Assembly: GCA_963932145.1 (NCBI GenBank) | Contig: OZ010572.1 | Coordinates: forward strand, 84,253,974 to 84,317,973 | DNA: 64,000 bases | From: Acanthosepion lycidas | Taxonomy: Eukaryota > Mollusca > Cephalopoda > Sepiida > Sepiidae | Direction: 5' to 3' | Part shown: one piece after another, positions 11,052 to 20,962 of the stretch | How the letters are laid out: each line of letters opens with the position of its first letter | Position numbering within the stretch: the first letter of the stretch is position 1 | Position numbers and translations under genes: made by a program | Notes under the pieces: generated by a model | Database searches by the model: none | Told to the model about the DNA's origin: nothing | The model's input: the letters and a program-made list of their open reading frames with translations, nothing else

Positions 11052-11614
11052 TCTTTTAATAAGGTCAATGATTCTTTCAGTAAGGCAGACAGAGAAAACT
11101 TTGCTAGGTCAGCTGCTAAGAAAGTCGGTTCACAGTATCGGGCGAGACATTTCTTCTCTCCTGAATCTGTCTTGCATATCTATAAAACTATTATTGGTCA
11201 TGATCCGTTAGTTCAGCTTCAGTCACTTGCCTACCGCCGTAATGTTGACCCTTTACTTCCATGTTCGGATGAGCTCTTTGCTATGGTATACAGACTATAT
11301 GAATTTAAGCACAATACTAGACTAGCGGCGAGATAGTATCAATTTACACTTGAACTAGCTAAATGTACCTGGAACCTCTACGCTAACAGATTCGATTCTC
11401 GCACCTCACGGTTCTGGAACTCCCTTCCGGTTCCATGCTATCCAGTGAACTTTAATCAGCAAGAATCTAAATTCAAAGCCAATCACTCTCTACTATCTCT
11501 TTTCGCTTTCTTCTCATTACTAATATTTCTGTTATAATTTCTCAACACCCTGTAACCCCTTAGTGGGTGTAGTACCTTGCTTGGGGTGACACTGATACAC
11601 ACACACACACACAC
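11052..11614 (+). mobile_element. LINE-A 3' end with (AC)n tail
   Basis: The translation reads 'SPESVLHIYKTIIG', then after a deletion 'LAYRRNVDPLLPCSDELFAMVYRL' (stopped at 11336), and in the continuing sequence 'SRTSRFWNSLPVPCYPVNF'. This is the tail following the RT of CR1/Jockey-like LINEs. The 3' UTR contains 'ccccttagtgggtgtagtac' and 'cttgcttggggtgacactga', shared with other LINE-A ends here, and terminates in (AC)n at 11596-11614. Confidence 0.85.
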
Positions 11615-12118
11615 TTCGGAAACTCCTGCATCTCTTCTGGATGGTTTCCTTATTTAAGTTGGTGGATGCAGCCATAATCCTTGCCTTCAGTTCATCTTTG
11701 GTATTACAAGAAGTTTGGGGGCAGCACAACCTCCTCAGGGCACTTGATGTAGGCCTCCGTGTTGAGTATGAGGCGCTCACCAACAAATTTGGGAATTCTT
11801 TTCTTATCAGAACGATCAGTTTTCCTAACTGCAGTACATTTGTAATCACTATTAAACTCATCCAACACTTTCCGAATCCTCTGTACTGTCATCAGATTGA
11901 CACCCAAACACTCTGAAATGTTCGTACTGGAGCTTCCTGCTCGAATGTCAAGCAGTACAGCATGCCGTTTTCCAATTGTGTATTGCGTCATGGTGGCCTT
12001 TTTATCACTGACGGTGTCCAAATTTGATCCTCCTATACTGACAAAATCAAAAACAAACAACGCGCATGCGCGAAATTCAAAATATAAATGACAACAATTT
12101 ACCCATCTCACAGTGCGT
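11615..12118 (-). pseudogene. Mariner-family transposase, internally deleted
   Basis: From 11991 the minus strand encodes an N-terminal helix-turn-helix region (MTQYTIGKRHAVLLDIRAG ... LGVNLMTVQRIRKVLDE ... DRSDKKRIPKFVGE). It then jumps directly to a late segment (LNTEAYIKCPEEVVLP). After a frameshift a C-terminal segment follows (NTKDELKARIMAASTNLNKE, 11711-11618). Mariner transposases are about 340 residues, so most of the DDE catalytic core is missing. The segment upstream of the ATG, to about 12118, looks like the 5' UTR and terminal region of the same element. The C-terminus is cut by the (AC)n tail of LINE-A. Confidence 0.85.
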
Positions 12119-12169
12119 GTGTATGTGTCTAAATAAGATAAATAGAATATATATAAACACATCTCTCTC

Positions 12170-12350
12170 ACTCACACAATATATACACACACACACAACT
12201 GTGTATACACACTATCATCTGTTTATATTTTTTGTCTGTACTTTCCTCATTATCTGATATAGATTTGTATATGACGTTATAGACGTTTGTAAACGCTCTC
12301 TCTCTCTTTAACTCTCTCTCTACCTCTCTCTCTCTACCTCTCTCTCTCTG
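12170..12350. repeat. CA and CT microsatellite patches
   Basis: Short AC-rich runs at 12170-12205 and CTCT runs at 12293-12350. Confidence 0.8.
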
Positions 12351-12489
12351 ATAATGAGCACTTATCTATAAATCTAGCAAATGTTAAACTCTATACATGT
12401 ACAGATACTTGGGGGCCTACTATAGAACAATAGTTAGTAAGCTTTGCTCGTAGCCCACCATTACCGATGAATTGGTTCAGCTATTAAGA

Positions 12490-12768
12490 GTACGATAGAG
12501 TAATAGATACCTGTTCGAACTGTGGAATCGGAGGGCCGAGTTCGATTTCCTGTCGAATCCGTTATATTCACTTGTGCTACTGCCCTTGGAAAAGGTATGA
12601 GGCTATGGGAAAATAGCAGGACAGACCGGGTTCTATAGCCTTGGACGGCAACTGGTCTACTGTAGAAAGAAATGGCAACTACTGCGGGAAAAAATCTACC
12701 TCGTCAGGCATGTATCGAAAAATACATGATCGCCTAAGCGTGTATCACGCATGGCACATAAGAGAACA
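12490..12768 (+). mobile_element. SINE-B copy
   Basis: The tRNA-like head has an A-box-like 'agtaatagatac' and the B-box-like GAGTTCGATTTCC. The conserved body follows: 'ttggaaaaggtatgag', 'agcaggacagaccgggttct', 'caactggtctactgtagaaa', and the terminal 'catgtatcgaaaaatacatg' hairpin with 'gtgtatcacgcatggcacat'. Other copies are at 29395, 57248 and 61800 (minus). Confidence 0.88.
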
Positions 12769-13059
12769 TATTCAGCGGTCTTTGGTCAAACCTGCCAGTG
12801 TAACTACACCCAAGATTACTGTAGGAAACATTTTCGGATTCATCAAAAGTTAGAAACTACAGAAATACACGTACATGTTCCTTTTTTTTTAAATACAACA
12901 CCAGAATGAGAGAGACTGATTGATAGAGGGTAAGCAATCTATGGAGAGACAATAAAAAGACGGAGAGAGATGTGTGGAAAGACAGATATTGAGAGAGGAA
13001 GATAATGTAATGATTGCACAATGAAAAGAGCAAAATCTAGAGAAGTTATACAGGGAGAT

Positions 13060-13099
<40 letters not shown>

Positions 13100-13527
13100 C
13101 GTTAGATTGACGTGATAAGAATTGTCTTTAAAATGCTGCGCTGAGGATGGGTGTGGTGAGACAGAATTATGCGCGTCGTCTTAGTCAGATGGAAGATTTG
13201 ATGATTTTTGGCCCCCAAGAATGATCAGCCATATCTCAACTCTTGTTCCCAAACTTATTATTATTTTGCTGTATGAATTCTTGTACATTTGTTTTATCTT
13301 GTCAGTCTTTGAAAAGCAGATAACGACTTCTCTACGCTTTTCTTCACGTCTAATGTAAAGCACTTATATGTTGTGAATATAAACATTCACATGTTCTCTG
13401 GGCTTATCTTTGAGGAGATGTCTCTTTGTATCTATATTAGCGATACTTTGTGTGTATATGTGCGAGAGTGAGAGAGAGCGCTGGGGTTTAGAGAGAGATC
13501 AAGAAGTTGAAAGAATGTGCACGTGTG

Positions 13528-13529
<2 letters not shown>
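12769..13529. other. Unrecognised stretch with (GA)n
   Basis: Purine-rich on the plus strand, with a (GA)n run at about 13066-13095. No gene is seen. The frame at 13410-13628 is low complexity and runs into (TA)n. Confidence 0.5.

Positions 13530-13530
<1 letters not shown>

Positions 13531-13586
<56 letters not shown>
13531..13586. repeat. (TA)n microsatellite
   Basis: An uninterrupted 56-bp TA run. Confidence 0.95.
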
Positions 13587-13588
<2 letters not shown>

Positions 13589-13779
13589 TATGCATACATA
13601 TAACAGTACTTCTTTTGCATGTGGATAAAAAGAGGTGCAGAAAGGTTTTCCGCACAGTCAATTTCCCAGAGTCATTATTCTGATATTTAGTTATTTAAAA
13701 ACTTGATTTCAAAGAGGATAGGGTTGAGAACATTTCAGCATCCACTCGTATACGTCTTTGTTAGATATAAATATTTGTA

Positions 13780-13900
13780 CAGTGTAACCCGGATATAAGA
13801 GACCCGGATATAAGATGGATTCACAAGACGGATCATATGTTAGATTGGTAAGAAAATTTTTTGATTTTTTTTTTGGGGGGGGGTTCTTTAGACTAACAAT
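13780..13900. mobile_element. Single pogo/Tigger-like terminal repeat
   Basis: 'cagtgtaacccggatataag' is preceded by TA and matches the left end of the complete MITE at 27820-27994. The opposite end is not found nearby, so this is probably a truncated element. A G-run follows. Confidence 0.6.
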
Positions 13901-14119
13901 AATTCATTGTATATACGTATCCTACTATTTAAGCCATAGCTGATGCAAGAAGAATGCTATACGCTAGTGTGCTGATAATGGATTTAATTATATGTCATAA
14001 TTTTCCAGAAAATTGTTCTGTTATAGGATATTGCGAAGATTCGTCTGATATGTCATGGATTTTGCGAAGATGCGTCTGATATTAACATATTTATGTATAA
14101 GAACACACACAGGCACATA

Positions 14120-14320
14120 ATATCCGTCCTGAATCTGACGATAAACTACATCCGTGTCCGGGGTAAGACGATAAACTACATCCGCGTCCTGGGCAAGACG
14201 ATAAACTACGTTTAGCAGCAAGGCTTCCGATCAGGAGGTTTTGAAGATCGTGGAACCACCTCTTAATTGCTGATGTTCCCAGGTCCACCCTTACCTGTTA
14301 GGGTCCCAAGTATGGGCAAA
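14120..14320 (-). repeat. Interspersed repeat D with internal 30-bp tandem units
   Basis: 'gacgataaactacatccg' recurs at 14137 and 14167, and a partial unit at 14197, with 30-bp spacing. The following segment 'cttaattgctgatgttccca' matches the complement of 56035-56190, so this is a dispersed family with copies in opposite orientation. Confidence 0.75.
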
Positions 14321-14475
14321 ATAGTTAACCCCCAAACTGGGGTCAAAACACCAAGAAAGTATAAAAAATAGCTTTCATTGCCAGAAATACTTTGTAAAAA
14401 AAAAAGTATTACCAGCAAAACAAATTGTCTGCATTAAATAAACCATTTAGGTTGATTAACCAAACCAAACCACCC

Positions 14476-14477
<2 letters not shown>

Positions 14478-14531
<54 letters not shown>
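14478..14531. repeat. (TA)n microsatellite
   Basis: A pure TA run lying about 100 bp downstream, on the minus strand, of the hammerhead-like motif HH1. Confidence 0.95.
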
Positions 14532-14533
<2 letters not shown>

Positions 14534-14630
14534 AACAATAAAAATTAAAAAATTAAAAAATTTAAATCCTCAGACACACTGGGTTGTAGATTAATATTCT
14601 TTCGTTTTTTTATTATTATTCCATTTAGAT

Positions 14631-14671
14631 TCCTCGACTAGTTTCGGCCGAAATGGCCATCATCGGGAGGA
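14631..14671 (-). ncRNA. Hammerhead-like motif downstream of Penelope-like ORF (HH1)
   Basis: On the minus strand: TCCTC (14671-14667), core CCGATGA (14666-14660; consensus CTGATGA, so one change at U4), a T, GGCC-ATTTC-GGCC as stem II, GAAA (14645-14642), C-TA-G as a minimal two-pair stem III with A15.1/U16.1, cleavage triplet GTC (14638-14636), then GAGGA pairing with TCCTC as a 5-bp stem I. Such minimal stem III hammerheads are known from Penelope-like terminal repeats. The U4 change suggests decay. It lies about 500 bp downstream of a Penelope-type GIY-YIG ORF on the same strand. Confidence 0.55.
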
Positions 14672-14679
14672 GAAATATT

Positions 14680-15170
14680 TCTGCTTGCTGCTAGCACTAA
14701 ACTACAGAAATGAATGTCTTGATGGAGAAAATGAACTTTTGTCTGTAGTTTTCATTTGTTTTTTTATTTTTTTATCTTTTTAACATGAATCTTTTAACAT
14801 TCCTTGTGTTGGTCAAACAGTCTCTTTTAAGTTGTTATTTGAGATAAGAGCTGGATGCTGCTATGAATTCTCTGGTCAGTTTGACAGTTTTATTGGACTT
14901 GGTGAGGGGATGTGTCTCTGTTTAGTGTTTGTTTGTGTGTGTGTGTTATTTGGTTCTTAGGGAGTGAGTGAGTATGATATGTGTAAGCGTGTGTATTGCT
15001 GTGGGTGTGTGTTATCATTTGGCTCATTAGGGAGTGAGTGCGTATGATGTGTGTAAGTGTGTCTATTCGTGTGGGTGAGTGTATAAGTGTGAGGCCTCCA
15101 CACCTCCGCAAGCCTGTCTGTCTTGTGTTGGTGAGAAATGTGGGTAGTTTTTTTTATTTGTTGATTTAAT
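14680..15170 (-). mobile_element. Probable 3' UTR of Penelope-like element 2
   Basis: Lies between the stop of the GIY-YIG fragment and HH1. It includes a GT-rich stretch at 14925-15090 where a 'gtgtgttatttggttcttag'-type segment is repeated imperfectly ('gtgtgttatcatttggctca'). No coding content is seen. Confidence 0.5.
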
Positions 15171-15710
15171 CTATATATTGTTAAATTTATGATTTAGCCC
15201 GGCTGGATATTTTGTTTTTAGACGTTGTATCCACTTATTTTCATGCGACTCTAAAATCTTTCTAATGTTATCTGCTCTGAACTTTTCTATTCTCTCAATT
15301 ATTGTGAATTTGGCATGGGTTTTGAAATCGTGTTTTTCCAGGCGGAAATGTTGTTCTACAGGTAACAATTTTTCATGGGGAGTCGACTTAATTCGTTTAC
15401 GATAATTGTTAATTCTGTAGTGAAAGGGCCATTCAGATTTTCCTACATATTGTTTCTGGCATAGTGTGCATTCTAGGAGGTAAATTATGTTATGACTTCT
15501 ACAGTTAGAATCGTGGTAGATTTTGAAAGTAGATTTAGTGACTGAGCTAGTGAATGAATTCGTGTTTTCAACATGGTTGCAACATAAACTTCTTTTGTTG
15601 TTGCATGGTTGGGAAAATCCTGATGTTTTTGTTCTTAGTTTATTACGGATTACCTTGTCCCCTGAAATGTGGTTACTACCTATGATTTCTTTTAGGTTCT
15701 TAGGTCTACG

Positions 15711-15715
<5 letters not shown>
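15171..15715 (-). pseudogene. Penelope-like element 2: GIY-YIG endonuclease fragment
   Basis: The frame reads RRPKNLKEIIGSNHISGD, then a Cys cluster (QPCNNKRSLCCNH), then 'NIIYLLECTLCQKQYVGKSE' and FHYRINNYRKRI, EQHFRLEKHDF and KWIQRLKTKYPAGLNHKF to a stop. YLLEC...QYVGK is the GIY-YIG core of the C-terminal endonuclease of Penelope-like retroelements. The sequence differs clearly from the element at 9030-11051, so two families are present. The RT part is missing: the frame runs into (TA)n at 15717, so this is 5' truncated. Confidence 0.85.

Positions 15716-15716
<1 letters not shown>

Positions 15717-15758
<42 letters not shown>
15717..15758. repeat. (TA)n microsatellite at the truncated end of element 2
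   Basis: A TA run directly abuts the upstream limit of the GIY-YIG fragment. The Ile-Tyr repeat in the open frame is this microsatellite, not protein. Confidence 0.9.
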
Positions 15759-15760
<2 letters not shown>

Positions 15761-15789
15761 TAGTAGTTATAATTGAAATTTTGATAAAA

Positions 15790-16160
15790 TAGGTTTCTGC
15801 ATATGCTCTTTTTCTATATGCCATATTCCTTTAGGGCGTTCGCGATCCCTGTCCCTTGTGGCCCTTGGCAGGGTTTCCCACTTTGCCATCCCTCTCGTTT
15901 CACATCAGGTAGGTGGCCACTATCTTCTTTACATCTCTCTTGCTCTTTGTATGTCCTGTGAGGATTAAATTTTCAAAGTTATGCTCCTTCATTTTGTGTC
16001 CAAAAAATTTCAGGTATCTCCTGATTCTAGGTAGAATTTTTTTTTCTTTCTTTTTTTTAAGATTTCCTCGTTGATTACTCGCTCCGTCCTTCCACAGAAA
16101 TTCAATTCTGTTGCCTCCAGTTTTCTCTTTGTCTATCGAGAAATTATTGAGCATTCACTG
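15790..16160 (-). mobile_element. LINE-B C-terminal fragment
   Basis: The minus-strand translation contains 'RRYLKFFGHKMKEHNFENLI' followed by LTGHTKSKRDVKK. This is the LINE-B 'kRQLkFLGHimRKEgLENLtLTGHieGKR' block that follows the RT domain. The further 3' part, to about 15790, is frameshifted. Confidence 0.75.
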
Positions 16161-17559
16161 CCACACAAGAGGATTTATTAGTTTCTAAGGAAAATCTCAT
16201 ATGTTCATACATTGTTTAGCTATTGATATGCTTTTTTTTTTTTTATCATTCGTTACGGGTTCGAATTTCGGTGCCGAATTTTCTATCCTATGTTAAAACA
16301 TTTCTGAGATATTTAAAGTACCGGATCAAAAAGCAGTGTAAATGCTTTTCATCATCTTTTGTGCAATTGAATTGTTGTTTTATTGAGAGAAAAAAAACAA
16401 ACAAACAAAAAAAAATGTCAAAACGTGTGAATAATATACAATAAATTTAGGTTTGTGCGCAGGCATATTTGAAATTATTCGTCTAAGATTTTTTTAAGAA
16501 AATTTAAAAATAAGATATTTATTGACATCAACATTTTAATTACACTTCATCTGTCGTGTTTTGCATAAGTCGTTAAGATTTTGATTTGTCTAGATCGAAA
16601 TGGTAGATTCATGGTAGTAATAGAGACAAAAGACGTGCGCTTGTCATTTCGCGGAAATATAAAGTGAATTAACAAACCAAACTGACAAGGTGACTTGCCA
16701 TGACCTTTAAAATCTTGACCTTGGCGTCAGAGCATTACATGCTTATCATTGTCACATTGTTCCTAAAGAGTGAATATCTTAAATGTTTAAATTTCACTCG
16801 GCTGCTGAATTCAAAAGCCGAATTCAGTTGTTGAATTCAAAAGCTGAATTGCTGATATCCGTTACACAATGAAGTTTTCTAAGAATATTCAAGCGTCTAT
16901 TCAAATTTGAAATTATCCAAATTCTGTGGAACACACCTTTTCAATGACAGGCTCTGTGGCACTGAAAGAAGGCCGTGTCAGACCTAAAATGAAAACAAGC
17001 CAAGATGACAGCGAGGAGAAAATAATTATTCTAAAGCACCGTAGCAAAATTGGCGCTACACAATCTTACAAAATTTAAAAAACAACATTTGTTGTCGATA
17101 AATAACGTCGCAGACATACTCAAAATTCATCATTGTCATAATGATTATTGTCTTGAACTTATCCTATGGAATTATAAGTCATATTTGAACTTACTAATGC
17201 TGTTCGTGGCGCTGTGCCTGAAGGTCAGGTGAGAGGTTCAACCCCCAAATTCCTGTTTACCAAAGTGAAGCATTCAGGACGTAGAATTAGGATCTGCAGG
17301 CATTTTCTGCATGATGGTATAATCTGCTAAATCCATTAATATGAAGGAATAACAAAATGTACTAAAAAAAAGAAATTGCTTTTGTAGAGTAGAAATAAAT
17401 AACAAGATGCTATTGACCTAGAATAGGATGCGCCATCGCGCACTGCAAAAACAATCATGCGGTGTTCTTTGTCCGTGATATCTTGGCTTGGTTAGTCGCT
17501 AAATCTTAACTCTATTAGGAACATGTGTGCGCATGTTAAAGTCACGACGCTTGGGAGAA
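16161..17559. other. Unannotated stretch
   Basis: AT-rich. It has a B-box-like GGGTTCGAATTTCGG at 16257, a small tandem 'gaattcaaaagc' duplication at 16807-16850, and no recognised gene. The frame at 17050-17232 has no recognisable domain. Confidence 0.45.
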
Positions 17560-17830
17560 AAACTGCGAACGCTGATCAGTTTAGAATGAGAAATAGACAG
17601 TTGAAATTCCGGAAATACATAATGAGGAAGGAGGACTTGGAGAATTTTAAGCTAACAGGATATATTGAAGAAAAAATAGGCAGTGTAAATCGATGTCAGG
17701 GCAGCACCAGTGAGGGATGATAAGGGGACAAACGTTGTCAGAGGAACAGGAAGTTGTGGATATGATCGCCCAGTTCCTGAAGGGATACCAACCGAAAAGT
17801 TAAAAACTCTATATTTTCAAAACTAATTCT
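17560..17830 (+). mobile_element. LINE-B C-terminal fragment
   Basis: 'RMRNRQLKFRKYIMRKEDLE' and NFKLTGYIEEK match the LINE-B tail. The end 'acaggaagttgtggatatga' corresponds to the RKLWRAMI terminus with decay. Confidence 0.75.
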
Positions 17831-17864
17831 CAGCGCACTGGCCTTCACCTACGGATTACATGAA

Positions 17865-17930
17865 GAAAGACAAAATGTGCCTGAGCAGGCGTTTAAAACA
17901 GGGATTCCCTAACTATCCTTGCAGGTGACC
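17865..17930 (+). mobile_element. SINE-A fragment
   Basis: 'aatgtgcctgagcaggcgtt' matches the 3' region of SINE-A (complement at 1366-1386). Confidence 0.55.
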
Positions 17931-17947
17931 TTAGAAAAATAAGAATA

Positions 17948-17950
<3 letters not shown>

Positions 17951-18004
<54 letters not shown>

Positions 18005-18090
18005 TTCCTACTGCCGTGTTATCGTTGGGCCGTAAACAAAATTGAAAATAGTAAAGAGCGCTTTTTTATTTAACCGTTTTTGACTTTTTG

Positions 18091-18129
<39 letters not shown>

Positions 18130-18132
18130 AAG

Positions 18133-18216
<84 letters not shown>

Positions 18217-18287
18217 TTGAGCGGTCGTCTGCAATAGCGATTGGCTAACCGCCCTATTAGACAGTCCTCTTGATCATGAGTGGCCAG

Positions 18288-18327
<40 letters not shown>
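17951..18327. repeat. (TA)n/(CA)n cluster with embedded SINE-A end
   Basis: Pure TA at 17951-18002, 18096-18120, 18155-18215 and 18291-18327, and CA at 18121-18154. Between them, 18216-18290 carries a SINE-A 3' end ('gagtggccagctat') that runs directly into (TA)n. Confidence 0.9.
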
Positions 18328-18333
<6 letters not shown>

Positions 18334-18494
18334 CCACACACACATTGTGTCTCCGTCAAAGCTTTTTATCTGCTATTATATTATCCTCCCCCCTCTCTCT
18401 CTCTCTCTCTTTCAATTGGTCAAACTTTCATATCTATTCATTTCTTTATTTTGATCCACCTACTTTATTCAGCAGCGGTTCTGTCTGTTTTCTT

Positions 18495-18497
<3 letters not shown>

Positions 18498-18533
<36 letters not shown>
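18498..18533. repeat. (TA)n microsatellite
   Basis: A TA run within pyrimidine-rich sequence. Confidence 0.95.
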
Positions 18534-18534
<1 letters not shown>

Positions 18535-18539
18535 TTTTT

Positions 18540-19640
18540 TTTCTTTCTTTATCGACACCATCTTTCTTTATCGACTCTTGTTTTTTTATTCATTTTTCTT
18601 CTTCCATCGATCTCATACGTTTACTTTCTATCTCGTTATTCTTCCTTAGAGTTTATCTCTTTTACATGATCGATGTTTTCCTCTTTGTAACTGGCTTGCC
18701 CTTCAACCTCCATTTCTTTGTCATGACCTATGTTATTCAATTCTGCATTTTTTTCTTAACTCCTTTAATTGACCAGTCATTCATCCATATATAAACAATA
18801 CTGTCTTCTTTTTTCGCTTTTCATTGTTTCTTTTTTTAATTTTTTCCATCACTTCTAATTGTGTTTCCCTTCTTTTCGCCGTGTGACCTCTTCGTATACT
18901 TTTTTTCAGCTACATTGTATTCTTTATATTTCTATCACAACTAGATACTTTGTTTGCCTCTTTTCATCTTTGATTTCTCTTTTGCTTGCCGCCTTTCGAT
19001 TCTCCTTTGGTCGTCTTCTTGCTTTTCTCTTTTGCTCGTCTTCTTTCTTTTTCTCTTTCGCTCGGCTTCTTTCTTTTCTCTTTCGCTCGTCTTCTTTCTT
19101 TTCTCATTTGGTCGTCTTCTTTCTTTTCTCTTTTGCCCGCCGCCATTCATTTCGTGTTTCATTGTTTTTTTCCTTTCCTTTTTTACATTCTTGTTTCCCT
19201 TGTTTTGTTCCTTTTCCTTGTTTTTCCTTTTCCTTGTTTTTTCCACTTTTCCTAGTTTTTTTTTTTCATTTTCCTTGTTTTTTTCATTTTCCTTGTTTTT
19301 TTCATTTTCCTCGTCCTTTGTTCTTTGCTTTGTCCTTTCTTTCCTCCTTTGTCCTTTGCCATGATCTTATTCATTTTATCCACTTTCTATTCAATCTTAA
19401 GCCTCTTTCTTTTTTTCTTTTTGTATTCGGTTTTTATTTAAATAACGTTTACCTCCTTCTCTCTCTCTCTCTCTCTCTCTCTCCTCAATTACTAGAATTT
19501 ATTCTTTATTTTAATTTCCCATTCTCCTTTACGTCATTTCTTCAAACCTTCTCCTTTCGCACCATGCTCCTTTCTTTTTTCTTTCGTCCATTTTTCTCTT
19601 TTATTCTTTCCTCCTCCTTGCCACTTTCAGAGGAAGTGAG
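18540..19640. repeat. Polypyrimidine tract on the plus strand
   Basis: About 1.1 kb of T/C-rich sequence. It includes imperfect tandem 'cttctttcttttctctttcg' units at about 19010-19130, tandem 'ttttccttgttttttt' units at about 19200-19310, and (CT)n at 19458-19483. The long Phe/Leu/Ser open frames (for example 18859-19644) and complementary Lys/Glu/Arg frames are compositional artefacts. Confidence 0.9.
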
Positions 19641-20059
19641 TTGAAGTTATTTACTAGATAAGGGAATCGATAATTCGGTCATCTCCGTAATTAGTTTTAA
19701 ATTGTCCCAATCAACGTTAATGAAACATCTTCGTCTAAGGTACATTAAAACAAATCCGTGGACAACATCTTTTAGGTTGCTCTAAGTTCGCGTTGGGAAA
19801 GGGCGAGTCGAGCATTAGTCGACGGGAGGGGTGGTTTTGCTGCCTTGATGAGCTTCGCTATTATTTTATTAAATTAGGGGACTCTTATTCATTGATTTCA
19901 TAATTGCCAAAATCTTCATTTTATGGTAGCTTATTAATATCTGATAAGAAAATCCACCTGCTAAAAGAACAATTCCGCGTACATGTAAAATAAGTTGGTG
20001 ACATTCCACTCTGGATTCTTAATGTCTGGCTCTATAATATCGATTCCTATGTGTTATCA
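19641..20059. other. No recognised feature
   Basis: No repeat, RNA or coding signal is recognised between the pyrimidine tract and the LINE-B remnant. Confidence 0.45.
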
Positions 20060-20640
20060 TGCAAGTACAACAATTTAAATATCTTAGAAGTGTTAGAACA
20101 GAGGACGAAAAGCGATATCGAATGCTGCCTTCCAAAAGATAAATAAATTATTAAGGAACAGGAAAATATCGTTAGAAACAAAGAAGAGTATTGAACTGTC
20201 ACTTAATATCATTCCTCCTATATGGCAGTGAATACTGTAAAATCTAATCTAAGATAAAGAAAACTTGAAGTAGCTGAAATATGGTTCTCCAGAAGCATGC
20301 TGAGAATACCTTTGAATGAACATGTGAACAACGACGAAGTTTCAAATAAAATGGAACCTCAAAGGACACTTACACTTAAAATCAGAACATGTCATTTGTA
20401 ATTGTTAGAGCAAATAATGAGGAAAGAAGGCTTGGAAATCTGATACAGATTGAAAACAATATGGACAAAAAAACAACACATAACTTACCTAACGAGTTGA
20501 TGTTAATGGATGGAAGACGTTTTAAGTGATAACAAAGATAAAAATTTACTAAGAGCTACAAAGGACAGGAAAATGTGGAGAGCCATGAACGGATATGGCA
20601 TATGGAAGAAGTGTTATCATAGATGAAGGTGCATCGCTAA
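20060..20640 (+). mobile_element. LINE-B C-terminal region, decayed
   Basis: The block 'RNRKIS-type' followed by 'LLYGSEYC' is encoded around 20150-20235. Later blocks are 'EVAEIWFSRSMLRIPL' (about 20270-20320) and the terminal 'DRKMWRAMN' (about 20560-20600). Stops and frameshifts are frequent. It is a 5'-truncated relic. Confidence 0.75.
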
Positions 20641-20940
20641 TACCGTAGCTAGACTTGTGAATTATGAGCCGAAAGTTTCACTGTATAATGTTGGATCTGT
20701 TTGAGCTATTAAATAGACAATCTGTTTTTCTAGTGACTTAGAACGCGTAGCTAATCTGTGGCACGAGGTCGAGATTAAGTAACACCCTGAATCTAACTCA
20801 CGACTCGGTTGTAACAGTACTTCTCATTAATATACTGTGGCCTAAGAAAAGTTTTTTAGCCAGGAGAAATAAACTACATCCAGTTTCAAAATCTAATTAC
20901 GTATTCCCTACTCAATACAAATAAACAGTATTCGGAACTA

Positions 20941-20962
20941 GTATAGTATAGTATAGTATAGA
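20941..20962. repeat. (TATAG)n short tandem
   Basis: Four copies of the pentamer 'tatag' border the Tc1-like relic. Confidence 0.85.

Noticed and set aside
18859-19644. 261-residue Phe-rich frame with membrane-like composition
   Set aside because: Hydrophobicity comes from T-rich DNA. It is not a plausible membrane protein.
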